Shown here piece after piece: positions 7,196-14,295 of a DNA stretch of 58,012 nucleotides. How positions within the stretch are numbered: the stretch's first letter is position 1; each line of letters starts with the position of its first letter. The notes beneath the pieces were generated by a model. The model ran no database searches. It saw only the letters and a list, made by a program, of their open reading frames with translations, and was not told the DNA's origin. This DNA comes from Collinsella sp. WCA1-178-WT-3 (M1) (GTDB lineage Bacteria > Actinomycetota > Coriobacteriia > Coriobacteriales > Coriobacteriaceae), in assembly GCF_009696325.1 (NCBI RefSeq), contig NZ_VUME01000012.1:1-58012 (forward strand), given 5' to 3'. Position numbers and translations under genes: made by a program.

Positions 7196-7987
7196 GTGCG
7201 TGGATTCGATAATGACGTGTTCAGCTTCAGCATAGGCGGGTTTTTTCAGGGGCACTCCTCCTTTGAGATCAGCAAAGACGGAGAGGCTTACTCTTTCCGC
7301 CACAGCCAGTCGCATCTTTTGGAGCAGGGAGAGAACCAGGGGATATTGGACAAGACGCAAGTCGATGCGCTCATGGCATTCCTCCGCGATCTTGGCACCG
7401 ACGATTGGTTCACCTACTACGATTCACCGGTGCTCGACGGCGAACAATGGAGCCTCTTCGATGGGCACGGCTCGCACGGGGGCTCTAATGCATATCCCAA
7501 AGGTTTCGAAAAGCTATTGAAGTATTTGGCAGACGAATTCGGCTGCGAGGAGATGAGACCGGAGACCGGCGAAACCTACGATGGCCCGACCGAGACGGAA
7601 GGCCTCGCGATGCTGGCTTTTTACAATCTGCCGAGTGCCGAAGGGGTCGGCCAAGGGCTCGAAGACGGTAAGGCCGACGGCGATCACAAGAAGTGGCTGC
7701 AAGCCATAAGGGATGCAAAGCGCGATTTTCTGCACGACGTATACGCCTTCGCGGAAGCATATCCCGAATACAAGTGCTATGGCGATATTCTGGCGCAGCA
7801 TGGGTTGGAACTCGATATCGAGGAGATCGTGAATCAGGACGTTTCCAAAGCAGATGAGAAGCTGGTCGTGGCCTCGATGATTGCAATCGCGAGATCCGAT
7901 CGCTGGTGCGAGTGCGACGATTTCGGAAGATGCGTCGAGAACGGCACTTTCGCGCTTTGGACAAAAAGACTTCGCGAGCTTTTGTAA
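7196..7987 (+). CDS. DUF6508-like protein with extra N-terminal domain
   Basis: 263 residues from a GTG start behind ACGGAGGGGCCG. The C-terminal part (about 135-263) resembles DUF6508: LAMLAFYNLPSAEGV, a region ending DILAQHGLELDIEEIVNQDV, then LVVASMIAIARSDRWCECDD and GTFALWTKRLREL. The family call comes from memory of its ending (RADRF...GxxxxWLxRL) and is not certain. Residues 1-130 hold aromatic-rich segments (DDWFTYYDSPVLDGEQWSLF) of unknown family. Its promoter copies that of the XRE repressor gene, so it probably belonged to the same element. Confidence 0.6.
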   Translation: MRGFDNDVFSFSIGGFFQGHSSFEISKDGEAYSFRHSQSHLLEQGENQGILDKTQVDALMAFLRDLGTDDWFTYYDSPVLDGEQWSLFDGHGSHGGSNAYPKGFEKLLKYLADEFGCEEMRPETGETYDGPTETEGLAMLAFYNLPSAEGVGQGLEDGKADGDHKKWLQAIRDAKRDFLHDVYAFAEAYPEYKCYGDILAQHGLELDIEEIVNQDVSKADEKLVVASMIAIARSDRWCECDDFGRCVENGTFALWTKRLRELL

Positions 7988-8161
7988 AGCCTCACAGAAG
8001 GCTTGGATTTGTCCCCAATCCCCTACGGTAGATAATGCGGGCCATGGCGTCCGTAGGTAACAAGCAGCCACTGTAGGCAGCTGCACGATCCTGGTTTAAC
8101 CGCTCATTCATAAAGTTTGGCACAATCGTGTGCACAGATCCCTCCATGCACATTCGTGCCG

Positions 8162-8226
8162 TCAATGGAATCGCGTACATTTGCGTACGCTGATAAAATG
8201 ACGCCAATGAATCTACAGGAGGGCAC
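8162..8226 (+). promoter_or_regulatory. XRE-gene promoter with GTAC operator
   Basis: GCGTACATTTGCGTACGC (8173-8190) has two GCGTAC boxes one helical turn apart, overlapping a likely -10 (TGATAAAAT). Ribosome site CAGGAGGGCAC follows. The near-copy at 7090-7135 suggests a shared regulator, most simply autoregulation by the XRE protein. Confidence 0.55.
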
Positions 8227-8640
8227 ATGGCGACAGGCGACAACATTCGGCGGTACCGCAAGGCGAAGGGGCTGACGCAGGCCCAGCTCGCCGATGCCGT
8301 GGGGCTCACCGAGGGCGCGATCAGGCACTACGAGAGCGGCATCCGCGCGGTGAAGCCCGAATTGCTGGAGGAGATCGCGAAGGAGCTCGAGGTCTCCGTA
8401 GGCGCGCTCAAGGACTACGGAGTCGAGACGTCACGCGACCTCATGGCCCTGTTGCTGCAGCTGGAGGAGAGCTACGGCCTCGTGCCCAGCGAGGACGGCA
8501 TGGGCCTGGCGGTCGACCCCAAGGCGCCGCATGCCCCAAAGCTCTCGCAGTCGCTCAAGCCCTGGGCGAAAAAGCGCAAAGAGCTCGAGCACGGCGAAGT
8601 CGACGAGACCGCTTACGCCGACTGGAAGGCCTCTTTCTGA
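8227..8640 (+). CDS. XRE-family transcriptional regulator
   Basis: 137 residues. The N-terminal HTH (7-62) is a textbook Cro/CI domain: IRRYRKAKGLTQAQLADAVG, then LTEGAIRHYESGIRAVKPEL and a helix ending LEVSVGALKDYG. The tail (ARDLM-type segment RDLMALLLQLEESYGLVPSE) is shared with the broken copy at 18895-19244, so the family is present at least twice. It probably represses its own promoter and the matching one upstream of 7196. Start set by CAGGAGGGCAC. Confidence 0.85.
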   Translation: MATGDNIRRYRKAKGLTQAQLADAVGLTEGAIRHYESGIRAVKPELLEEIAKELEVSVGALKDYGVETSRDLMALLLQLEESYGLVPSEDGMGLAVDPKAPHAPKLSQSLKPWAKKRKELEHGEVDETAYADWKASF

Positions 8641-8672
8641 CATTTCCTCAGGTAAATTAATGCTTTTTTGCG

Positions 8673-8700
8673 AACAGCCTCCTGTTTTTCGGAGGCTGTT
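8673..8700 (+). terminator. Hairpin downstream of XRE gene
   Basis: AACAGCCTCC and GGAGGCTGTT form a perfect ten-pair stem with a T-rich loop, 33 bp after the stop codon. The downstream T-run is weak (CCATTATTCC). Confidence 0.55.
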
Positions 8701-8828
8701 CCATTATTCCTATATGAAATCGGCGCCCAGGAAGAACCGTTAGAGGAATAATTGCATGCTCGAATGCGGCAAGGTACGCGGCGTCATTCGGCGGCATTCG
8801 GGGTTGCCGAAACTGCGGAAACCGATTT

Positions 8829-9112
8829 ACGCATTTCTTTATTCCCGTTTGTTGACCTAGGCGAACGCAATCATGAAGGGTCTGAACCCAGCCCGTAGTT
8901 TCAACTTAGTTTCACCCGCCCGAAATCGACCCTCGATGGACCCGAATTATAAATTATTCCCGCAGGGCCCTATTATTCCCGTACCGCCGAGTACTCCGCC
9001 GCACCGCCCAGTAGGGACAGACGGGAATAATCGGGACGTTTTCCAAGGTAGACATGCAAAAAGAAAGCCTCCGAACCAGAGGGTTCGAAGGCCGTTATTC
9101 CCGTTATTTCGC
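8829..9112. repeat. Cluster of TTATTCCCG motifs
   Basis: The 9-mer TTATTCCCG or its complement occurs five times: near 8838, 8954, 8972, 9021 (inverted) and 9094. The surrounding 8641-9103 holds no convincing gene. Spacing is irregular, so this is not a CRISPR array. Iterons or binding sites of an element protein are possible. Confidence 0.4.
9057..9092 (-). terminator. Intrinsic terminator, minus strand
   Basis: GCCTTCGAACC-CTCT-GGTTCGGAGGC (minus sense, one mismatch) is followed by TTTCTTTTT. It lies just downstream of the minus-strand frame ending at 9104 and is the best reason to think that frame is expressed. Confidence 0.65.
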
Positions 9113-9511
9113 CGGGGGCTTTGCTCTATAGCGATGCCGAAACAGCATCAGGCGGTACTTGGCGGCACCAAAACGCGAGTTCAGAAGCCAGTTCCCGCTA
9201 CTCCCACTCGATGGCTTCAGTTTTACTGTCCCGACATTCCAGTTGTCCTCAGTTTTCGATGCCGTCTCAAACCGAGTGCCGCCAAGTAACACTATGTCGT
9301 GTTTCATCGGCTTCGGGGACAAAAGCCGAGGCAATCTCAAAAACTCATTCCAAACTTGGGGCTTTGAGTTTTCGTTTTTGTCCCAAAGGGCACGGCGGAC
9401 AGCCTTTAGAGGTTCGATATCGACGAAAACGCCCGCTTTGAAACTCAAGTGCCTTTTCGTGTGCGAGCCGCCAGCTGCAATAGGAAGCGAATCAACGCAG
9501 GCGCCTTTCAA
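9104..9511 (-). CDS. Possible unrecognised protein in hairpin-rich DNA
   Basis: A frame of 135 codons opens with TTG at 9511 (no strong ribosome site) and ends 12 bp before a good minus-strand terminator. It reads sensibly (KAGVFVDIEPLKAVRRALWD, KPMKHDIVLLGGTRFETASK, ending GNWLLNSRFGAAKYRLMLFR). Base composition is lower in GC than the neighbours. The opposite strand has an equally long frame (9159-9551), and many short inverted repeats lie inside, including TACTTGGCGGCAC (9156-9168) with its complement at 9276-9288. It may be the C-terminal remnant of a larger gene. Family unknown. Confidence 0.3.
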   Translation of the reverse strand: MKGACVDSLPIAAGGSHTKRHLSFKAGVFVDIEPLKAVRRALWDKNENSKPQVWNEFLRLPRLLSPKPMKHDIVLLGGTRFETASKTEDNWNVGTVKLKPSSGSSGNWLLNSRFGAAKYRLMLFRHRYRAKPPAK

Positions 9512-10079
9512 GCAGTTTGCAAAACTGCAGGTCGCAGGCCTTCATTGCTAGTAGGGGGAATGAGTAGTCTCAGGTGGCTTGCCCATGAGTTAGCGAGCAG
9601 GTTGGGGCTTCGTTGTTGGCGCAATCACTTCGTGCGCACTCGAAAGGTCCGTATAACAAAAGACTAATCGGATGCGACTGGCCGCCCATACGGCGACGAG
9701 GTTTCCCGTGCGAGCGCAAACGGCCCTGCGTGCCCTATCGAGCGATATCCCCGTATGACGCTCAGAACTCCTGCTCGCCGAGCAGTCACCTCGCGAGATC
9801 CAGCACGAGAACGCCCCCCCGGGTATAAGGCCCGCGCCTCGTGCGGGGGATGAGGACCTTCGTGAATGCATCCCTGATGGGCAGAAGCGACCCGAGCCCC
9901 TTCTCGAGCGTCGACTCAGAGCTAATGTCGTCTTTTGCTTAAACTCTCCTTCGCGGTTTCGAAACTCAAGGTCTTTTAAAGTTTCGAAACCGAGAAGACG
10001 ATATGCGCAAGGGCGCGTCGGGTGGTAAGCCCCAACCATGTCATGTCGCCAGCGATGAAGGGCGCGTCTGCGCGTGCTA
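9512..10079. other. Stretch with hairpins and a short coding remnant
   Basis: About 570 bp. The minus strand at 9795-9945 reads as a peptide, DDISSESTLEKGLGSLLPIR ... RGPYTRGGVLVLDLAR, closed by a stop, with no start: probably a gene remnant of unknown family. A double palindrome lies at 9954-9992. Nothing else is supportable. Confidence 0.35.
9954..9992. repeat. Inverted repeat of two TTTCGAAA palindromes
   Basis: CGGTTTCGAAACT (9954-9966) and its exact complement AGTTTCGAAACCG (9980-9992) flank a 13-base spacer. Each arm contains the 8-bp palindrome TTTCGAAA. It could be an operator with two dyads or a hairpin; there is no T-run typical of a terminator. Confidence 0.6.
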
Positions 10080-10172
10080 CAATCCAACTACCAGAGATAA
10101 AAACACAGTCCCCGTCGGGTAGTCGTGGGCGTGCGGGGGTCCGCATCAGTAACCTGCCTCCTTGGTTGTCCC
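10080..10172 (+). ncRNA. Probable yjdF-motif (azaaromatic) riboswitch
   Basis: The leader of the yjdF gene carries GTCCCCGTCGGGTAGTCGTG, a small GTGCGG/CCGCAT hairpin and CAGTAACCTGCCTCCTTGG, and can be closed by CCAA/TTGG pairing. Position and this pattern suit the yjdF RNA motif, which binds azaaromatic compounds and usually precedes yjdF. I matched it from memory. The following gene really being yjdF-like is the stronger argument. Confidence 0.5.
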
Positions 10173-10210
10173 TTCTCTGCATGGTCATCTACATAAAGGA
10201 GGAACCAACC

Positions 10211-10630
10211 ATGCAGATCAGTGTATCGTCCACCCTGACCGTATATCACGACGGCCAATTCTGGGTCGGGCTGGCGGAGCATGTCGAGGACGGCAGATAC
10301 GGCGTCGCCCGCATCGTCTTCGGCGCGGAGCCGTCCGATGAGGAGATCCTGCGATTCGTTGTCGGCAAATGGGAGAAGCTCTCGTTCTTCGGCGACAAGG
10401 CCACTGAGACAAGCAAGCCCGCGAAGAACCCCAAGCGGCGCGCTCGCGAGGCAGCGAAAGCCCTTAAACGGCCTGCGGTGAGTACCAAGGCACAACAGGC
10501 GCTCGCGGCACAGCGGAAAGCGATGAAGCGGGAGTCGGCTCAAGCAAGAAGTCAGTGTCGCGCGGATGAGGCGGAGGCGCGCTTCGAGCAGCGGAAGCTG
10601 AAGCGCAAGCAAAAGCATCGTGGGCATTGA
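10211..10630 (+). CDS. yjdF: YjdF family protein (DUF2992)
   Basis: 139 residues. The N-terminal half matches YjdF/DUF2992: STLTVYHDGQFWVGLAEHVE, then GRYGVARIVFGAEPSDEEIL and a WEKLSF segment. The C-terminal half is very basic (AKNPKRRAREAAKALKRP, RKLKRKQKHRGH), as in other members, and might bind nucleic acid. Function is unknown; its usual riboswitch suggests a role in handling azaaromatic toxins. Start chosen at 10211 behind AAAGGAGGAACCAACC; an upstream in-frame Met would run through the riboswitch. Confidence 0.85.
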   Translation: MQISVSSTLTVYHDGQFWVGLAEHVEDGRYGVARIVFGAEPSDEEILRFVVGKWEKLSFFGDKATETSKPAKNPKRRAREAAKALKRPAVSTKAQQALAAQRKAMKRESAQARSQCRADEAEARFEQRKLKRKQKHRGH

Positions 10631-10697
10631 CCGGTGCCGACATGGGTCCAGGTGTGAACAGGGCTACGTCCCCTATTCACACTGTTCACACATACAG

Positions 10698-10733
10698 CAG
10701 CGGGCACGGATTCGATTGAAACCGTGCCCGCTG
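10698..10733 (+). terminator. Hairpin downstream of yjdF
   Basis: CAGCGGGCACGG and CCGTGCCCGCTG form a perfect twelve-pair stem with a 12-base loop, 67 bp after the yjdF stop. No T-run follows, so termination is likely but not certain. Confidence 0.55.
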
Positions 10734-10942
10734 TCTGATGCTAAATTAATTTATCAAACATGTGTTCTATTCCAGCGCAGTAATTAAATACGCTGGTACA
10801 TAGATACTCCGATCAAGACGGCCGCGCTCGCGACCGGGAACTTTCGGCAATTGGATACGCGTCTGACCTGGGATATCCAAGCGAACAATTGGCCTAACCC
10901 GCAACAGGTCCCAGGCCAGGCGGGTATTCAATCGAAGGGGAA

Positions 10943-11041
10943 GGGCGCTCCGGTGTGGAGGCAGCGGAGCGCCCGGGGAAAGCCCGGCCGACCGGCCAGG
11001 CGGCCCCGTTCGCCTGGCCGGCCGGGCTTCCGGGGTGCGGC
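10943..11041 (-). terminator. Paired GC-rich hairpins downstream of agmatine deiminase
   Basis: Two strong stems lie in the 456-bp gap between yjdF and aguA: GGGCGCTCCG/CGGAGCGCCC (10943-10974), and a long two-tier stem at 10977-11041 built on AAGCCCGGCC with its complement and an inner CCAGGCG/CGCCTGG. They lie 3' of aguA and are likely its terminator. No gene is visible in this gap. Confidence 0.5.
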
Positions 11042-11086
11042 GGACCCCCGTGAAAGAGGGGCGCCGCGCCCCGGGAAGCCAGGCTA

Positions 11087-12292
11087 TTAGGCGGACGGCT
11101 CCTGCTGCGTGATGCAGTGGATGTTGCCGCCGCCGTAGACGACCTGGTCGGACTTGACGCCCACGCACTTGTAGACGCCCTCGCCCCAGACCTCGTCGTA
11201 TATCTCCTGGAGCGTGTCGACGGCCAGCTGGTCGTTCTCGTCGCCGTACTGCGGGACGATGACGCCGTGGTTGGTCACGAGGTAGTTCATGTAGGAGGCG
11301 ATCAGCGGCTCGTCGGGGACGCGCGGCTCGGCGTTCTCGTCGGCGTCGATGGTGTCGCAGGAGGCCTGGTCCATGTACAGCGGCTTCACGGGCATGCAGA
11401 GCTTGTAGACCTTCAGCTTGCGGCCCTTGGCGTCAACCGCGTTGGAGAGGGTCTCGTAGGCGGCGTGGCACTGCTCGTAGAACGGGTACTCGGGGTCGTC
11501 GGTCCAGATGCAGACCATGACGCCCGGGGCGATGAAGGTGGCGACGTCGTCGATGTGGCCGTTGGTCTCCTCGGGGTCGATGCCCTCCTTGACCCAGATG
11601 ACCTTCTCGACACCGAGGTAGTCCTTGAGGTGCTCGTTCATGTACTCGCGAAGCTCCTCGCTCCAGGGCTCGAACTTCTTGCGGTACTTGGGCCAGAGGG
11701 ACTCGGGGTCCTCCTCCTCCTCGAGCACCGCGGAGCAGGTGCGGCCGGGGGACAGGAGGCACTGGTCGGTGACGACGAGGGTGCCCTCGCCGTCGACGGT
11801 GATGGAGCCGCCCTCGAGGATCATGTCGTCGGGACGGTAGCGGCGGCAGCCGGAGAGCTCGGCCATCTTGAGGGCGATCTGCTCGTCCTTGTCCCACGGG
11901 AAGTAGAGGCCGTCGATGAGGCCGCCGTAGCCGTTGAAGTGCCAGTGGTTGGCGCGCTTATCGCCCTTGCCGTTGATGACGTAGGTGGCGCCGGTGTCGC
12001 GGAACCAGGCGTCGTCGGTGGTCATCTCGACGACGGTGACGTTCTCGTCGTTCTCGAAGACGGCCTTGCAGTTGGCGTAGTCGACCTGGTTGGCGCACAT
12101 ATAGACCGGGGTGAACTCGGAGATGGCGCGGGCGATGGCGGCATACTGCTTCTGGGCGGGCTTGGCGCCGTGGGCCCAGGTGTCGGTGCGGTGGGGCCAG
12201 CCTATCCACACGCGGTCCTGGGGGGCGAACTCGGCGGGCATGAAGAAGCCGTCGGCCCTCGGGGTGGACTCGGACTCGGTGATCGTACGCAT
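11087..12292 (-). CDS. aguA: Agmatine deiminase
   Basis: 401 residues; hydrolyses agmatine to N-carbamoylputrescine and ammonia in the cytosol. Guanidino-group-modifying fold with the expected residues: early FFMPAEFAPQDRVWIGWPHR, the TTDDAWFRDTGATYV acidic pair, GGSITVDGEGT, the catalytic His/Asp in ETNGHIDDVATF, and the nucleophilic Cys near the end in GGGNIHCITQQEP. Full length for the family. Start at 12292 behind GGAGGAAATCTT; the longer frame upstream is GC-rich leader. Last gene of the cluster after the carbamoyltransferase and the antiporter. Confidence 0.95.
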   Translation of the reverse strand: MRTITESESTPRADGFFMPAEFAPQDRVWIGWPHRTDTWAHGAKPAQKQYAAIARAISEFTPVYMCANQVDYANCKAVFENDENVTVVEMTTDDAWFRDTGATYVINGKGDKRANHWHFNGYGGLIDGLYFPWDKDEQIALKMAELSGCRRYRPDDMILEGGSITVDGEGTLVVTDQCLLSPGRTCSAVLEEEEDPESLWPKYRKKFEPWSEELREYMNEHLKDYLGVEKVIWVKEGIDPEETNGHIDDVATFIAPGVMVCIWTDDPEYPFYEQCHAAYETLSNAVDAKGRKLKVYKLCMPVKPLYMDQASCDTIDADENAEPRVPDEPLIASYMNYLVTNHGVIVPQYGDENDQLAVDTLQEIYDEVWGEGVYKCVGVKSDQVVYGGGNIHCITQQEPSA

Positions 12293-12598
12293 AAGATTTC
12301 CTCCAAACCGAACGATCGTCTGCCGCGGGCGGGCTGCCCGCGGCCTAGGACCAAGAGATGGCGGGCGCCCGTCCCCCGGCAGAGGTCGGGGCGCCCGGCG
12401 CCGGTTTTCACGGGGTCGCACCGGCGGGCGACGACGTAGCCAGGTGCGCGGAGACGGGACGCACGAGGGATACGGGAGAGGGGTCGGGGCGGTCGGCGGC
12501 TGCCGGAGCTATCGCCTGCACCCGCCCCGGGGAATGGTTGGCGGACCCGTCGCCCGGGCACGCCCCCGGGGAGGCCGGGGTGCCCGGGGCCGGGAGCC
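12293..12598 (-). other. GC-rich gap between antiporter and agmatine deiminase
   Basis: 306 bp of very GC-rich DNA without a credible gene. Perfect stems occur at 12323-12343 (CCGCGGGC/GCCCGCGG) and 12553-12588. They may attenuate or process the transcript between the two genes. No promoter is obvious. Confidence 0.45.
12553..12588 (-). terminator. Hairpin downstream of the antiporter gene
   Basis: The left part CCCGGGCACGCCCC pairs with GGGGTGCCCGGGG 11 bp beyond the stop codon at 12599. No U-tract follows on the minus strand, so it may be an RNA-stabilising or partial-termination structure. Confidence 0.4.
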
Positions 12599-14029
12599 CT
12601 AGTTCTCCTCGGCCTCCTCGGCGAGGCGCTGGGCGGCCAGCTCGGGGGTGAGGCCCTTGTACTCGGTCTCGCGGCCCTTGGCGCTGACGACGCGGACGAC
12701 CTCGCCGATGAGCATGAGCACGATGAAGATGATGATCATCGGGACCTTCTCGCCGACCTCGGCGGCGGAGAACGGTGCCAGCGTCGCGACGATGGCCAGG
12801 ATCAGCTCGATGCAGGGGATGGCCAGCATGACCTTCATCATCGCGCCCTTGAACGGGAACGTGAAGATGCGCTCGCGGTTGGGGTCGTTCTTGCGGAGGT
12901 TGAGGAACGCCGGGAACATCGGGATGTAGGTGAGCAGCAGGAAGACGACGGAGGTGCCGAAGAGCATCCAGAAGACGCCGTTGGAGATGGCGTCGACGGG
13001 AACGAGCTGCAGGCAGAGGACCAGGGAGGCGACGACGGCGTTGACCAGGTTGGCGCCGTTGGGCATGTCGTCCTCGGAGATCATCGAGGCGAAGACCTTG
13101 GGCATGTTGCCGTGCTCGGCGGCGTAGCGGGCGACGGAGTTGACGCCGAAGGACCAGGCGGCCATGTTGGCGAACAGGGTGATCAGGAAGGCGATGCAGA
13201 TGACCTTGAAGAGCACGGAATCGCCCACCATGGTCTGGACTGCGACGATCATGCCGTAGTCGGGGTCGATGGAGTCGGCCGGGATGGCGGCGCCGATGCC
13301 GAAGCCAGCGAACAGGTAGATGGCGCCAATGGTCAGGCCGCCCAGGATGATGGACTTCGGAATGTCGTGGGTCGGGTTCTCCATGTCCTTGGCGAAGGTG
13401 CAGATGACCTCGAAGCCCGTGAAGTTGAAGATGATGATGGACAGGTAGCCCAGGGCGTTGGTGTTGGTGAGCTCGGGCAGGAAGGTGGCGGCGGACATGT
13501 CGCTCGCGAAACCGTTCTCCATGGCATACCAGATGCCCAGGGCGCCGACGATGACGGCGACGGCGACCTTGATCAGGGCGCCACCGTTGAGGACCCACTC
13601 GGAGTCGGCCGCCTTGGAGCGGCCCATGAGGTAGACGATCCACACGAAGGCGAGCTCGATGCCCATCTTGGCGATCAGGTTGAACTCGACGCCAAAGACC
13701 ATGCCCAGGATGTCGGGGAACATGGTCGCCAGCGAGGCGATCCACAGCGGGTAGTTGACCCAGTAGTAGTACGAAATGCGGGCGCCCCACTTGTCGCCCA
13801 GGCCATCGCGTACCCAGTCGTAAATGCCGCCCTCGCCGTCATAGGTGGTGCCGAGCTCGGCGACGACCATGCCGTAAGGGAGCAGGAAGGTCAGGATCAG
13901 GAAGATCCACCAGAAGAACTGCTGGTTGCCAATGGCAGCAGCAGGAGCGGCGGCCTCGCAAACGAAGACGACGCAGATGATGGTCGAAATGACCGTCAGG
14001 AAGGAAAGCTTTTTCTTTCCGTCACTCAT
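12599..14029 (-). CDS. aguD: Agmatine/putrescine antiporter, APC superfamily
   Basis: 476 residues with about 12 hydrophobic segments. APC hallmarks: the N-terminal broken helix (IICVVFVCEAAAPAAAIGNQ), GGIYDWVRDGLGDKWG in the TM2-3 loop, and IIIFNFTGFEVICTFAKDME in the TM6 region where substrates are gated. The C-terminus is acidic and cytosolic. It should import agmatine in exchange for putrescine, giving the pathway a product outlet. The substrate is assigned from position between carbamoyltransferase and deiminase genes; sequence alone says amino acid/polyamine permease. Ribosome site AAAGGATTAAAT. Confidence 0.85.
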   Translation of the reverse strand: MSDGKKKLSFLTVISTIICVVFVCEAAAPAAAIGNQQFFWWIFLILTFLLPYGMVVAELGTTYDGEGGIYDWVRDGLGDKWGARISYYYWVNYPLWIASLATMFPDILGMVFGVEFNLIAKMGIELAFVWIVYLMGRSKAADSEWVLNGGALIKVAVAVIVGALGIWYAMENGFASDMSAATFLPELTNTNALGYLSIIIFNFTGFEVICTFAKDMENPTHDIPKSIILGGLTIGAIYLFAGFGIGAAIPADSIDPDYGMIVAVQTMVGDSVLFKVICIAFLITLFANMAAWSFGVNSVARYAAEHGNMPKVFASMISEDDMPNGANLVNAVVASLVLCLQLVPVDAISNGVFWMLFGTSVVFLLLTYIPMFPAFLNLRKNDPNRERIFTFPFKGAMMKVMLAIPCIELILAIVATLAPFSAAEVGEKVPMIIIFIVLMLIGEVVRVVSAKGRETEYKGLTPELAAQRLAEEAEEN

Positions 14030-14092
14030 ATTTAATCCTTTGCTCAGTCGTTTTCAGACAGGGCGCCAGTGCTTACGCGCAGTGGCGCAGAT

Positions 14093-14130
14093 GATGGGCG
14101 GCAAGAGACAAGCATCTGCTGCCGCCCATC
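14093..14130 (-). terminator. Hairpin between carbamoyltransferase remnant and antiporter
   Basis: GATGGGCGGCA and TGCCGCCCATC form a perfect eleven-pair stem with a 16-base loop, immediately after the stop of the carbamoyltransferase remnant. There is no strong T-run, so partial termination is possible. Confidence 0.45.
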
Positions 14131-14260
14131 AGAAAGCATCGTACAGGCCATACCACACGTCGGTGTAGATGAAGTCGGCGCCCTTGATGCACTCGGTTGT
14201 CGTCGGAGACTTTGCAGTTCTCCTCGCCGATGGCCATGAGGTCGCCCATCTCCTGCGAAG
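14129..14260 (-). pseudogene. Remnant of a second putrescine carbamoyltransferase copy
   Basis: The minus strand repeats part of the gene just upstream: [15 protein letters not shown] (with an internal deletion), then after a frameshift [20 protein letters not shown] and a stop. The intact gene has [12 protein letters not shown]...[19 protein letters not shown]. Several synonymous and amino-acid differences show it is an old or diverged duplicate rather than a recent copy. Confidence 0.8.
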
Positions 14261-14261
14261 G

Positions 14262-14283
14262 CGGGCGAGCCGTAGCTCGCCCG
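14262..14283 (-). terminator. Hairpin downstream of putrescine carbamoyltransferase
   Basis: CGGGCGAGC-CGTA-GCTCGCCCG, a perfect nine-pair stem with a four-base loop, lies 13 bp after the stop codon. No T-run; probably a 3'-end or processing structure. Confidence 0.5.
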
Positions 14284-14295
14284 ACCTGGTACGTC

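Noticed and set aside
8829-9112. CRISPR array
   Set aside because: The repeated unit is only 9 bp, spacing is irregular (about 18 to 116 bp), one copy is inverted, and no cas gene is present.
9104-9300. Diversity-generating retroelement variable region (C-terminal GNWLLNSR...R...R pattern beside a hairpin)
   Set aside because: No reverse transcriptase, no accessory gene and no adenine-rich template copy exist in the window; the resemblance is to a few residues only.
11117-12439. Long plus-strand frame opposite agmatine deiminase
   Set aside because: It is a mirror of a GC-rich gene: valine/glycine/leucine-rich low-complexity protein, no ribosome site, no family features.
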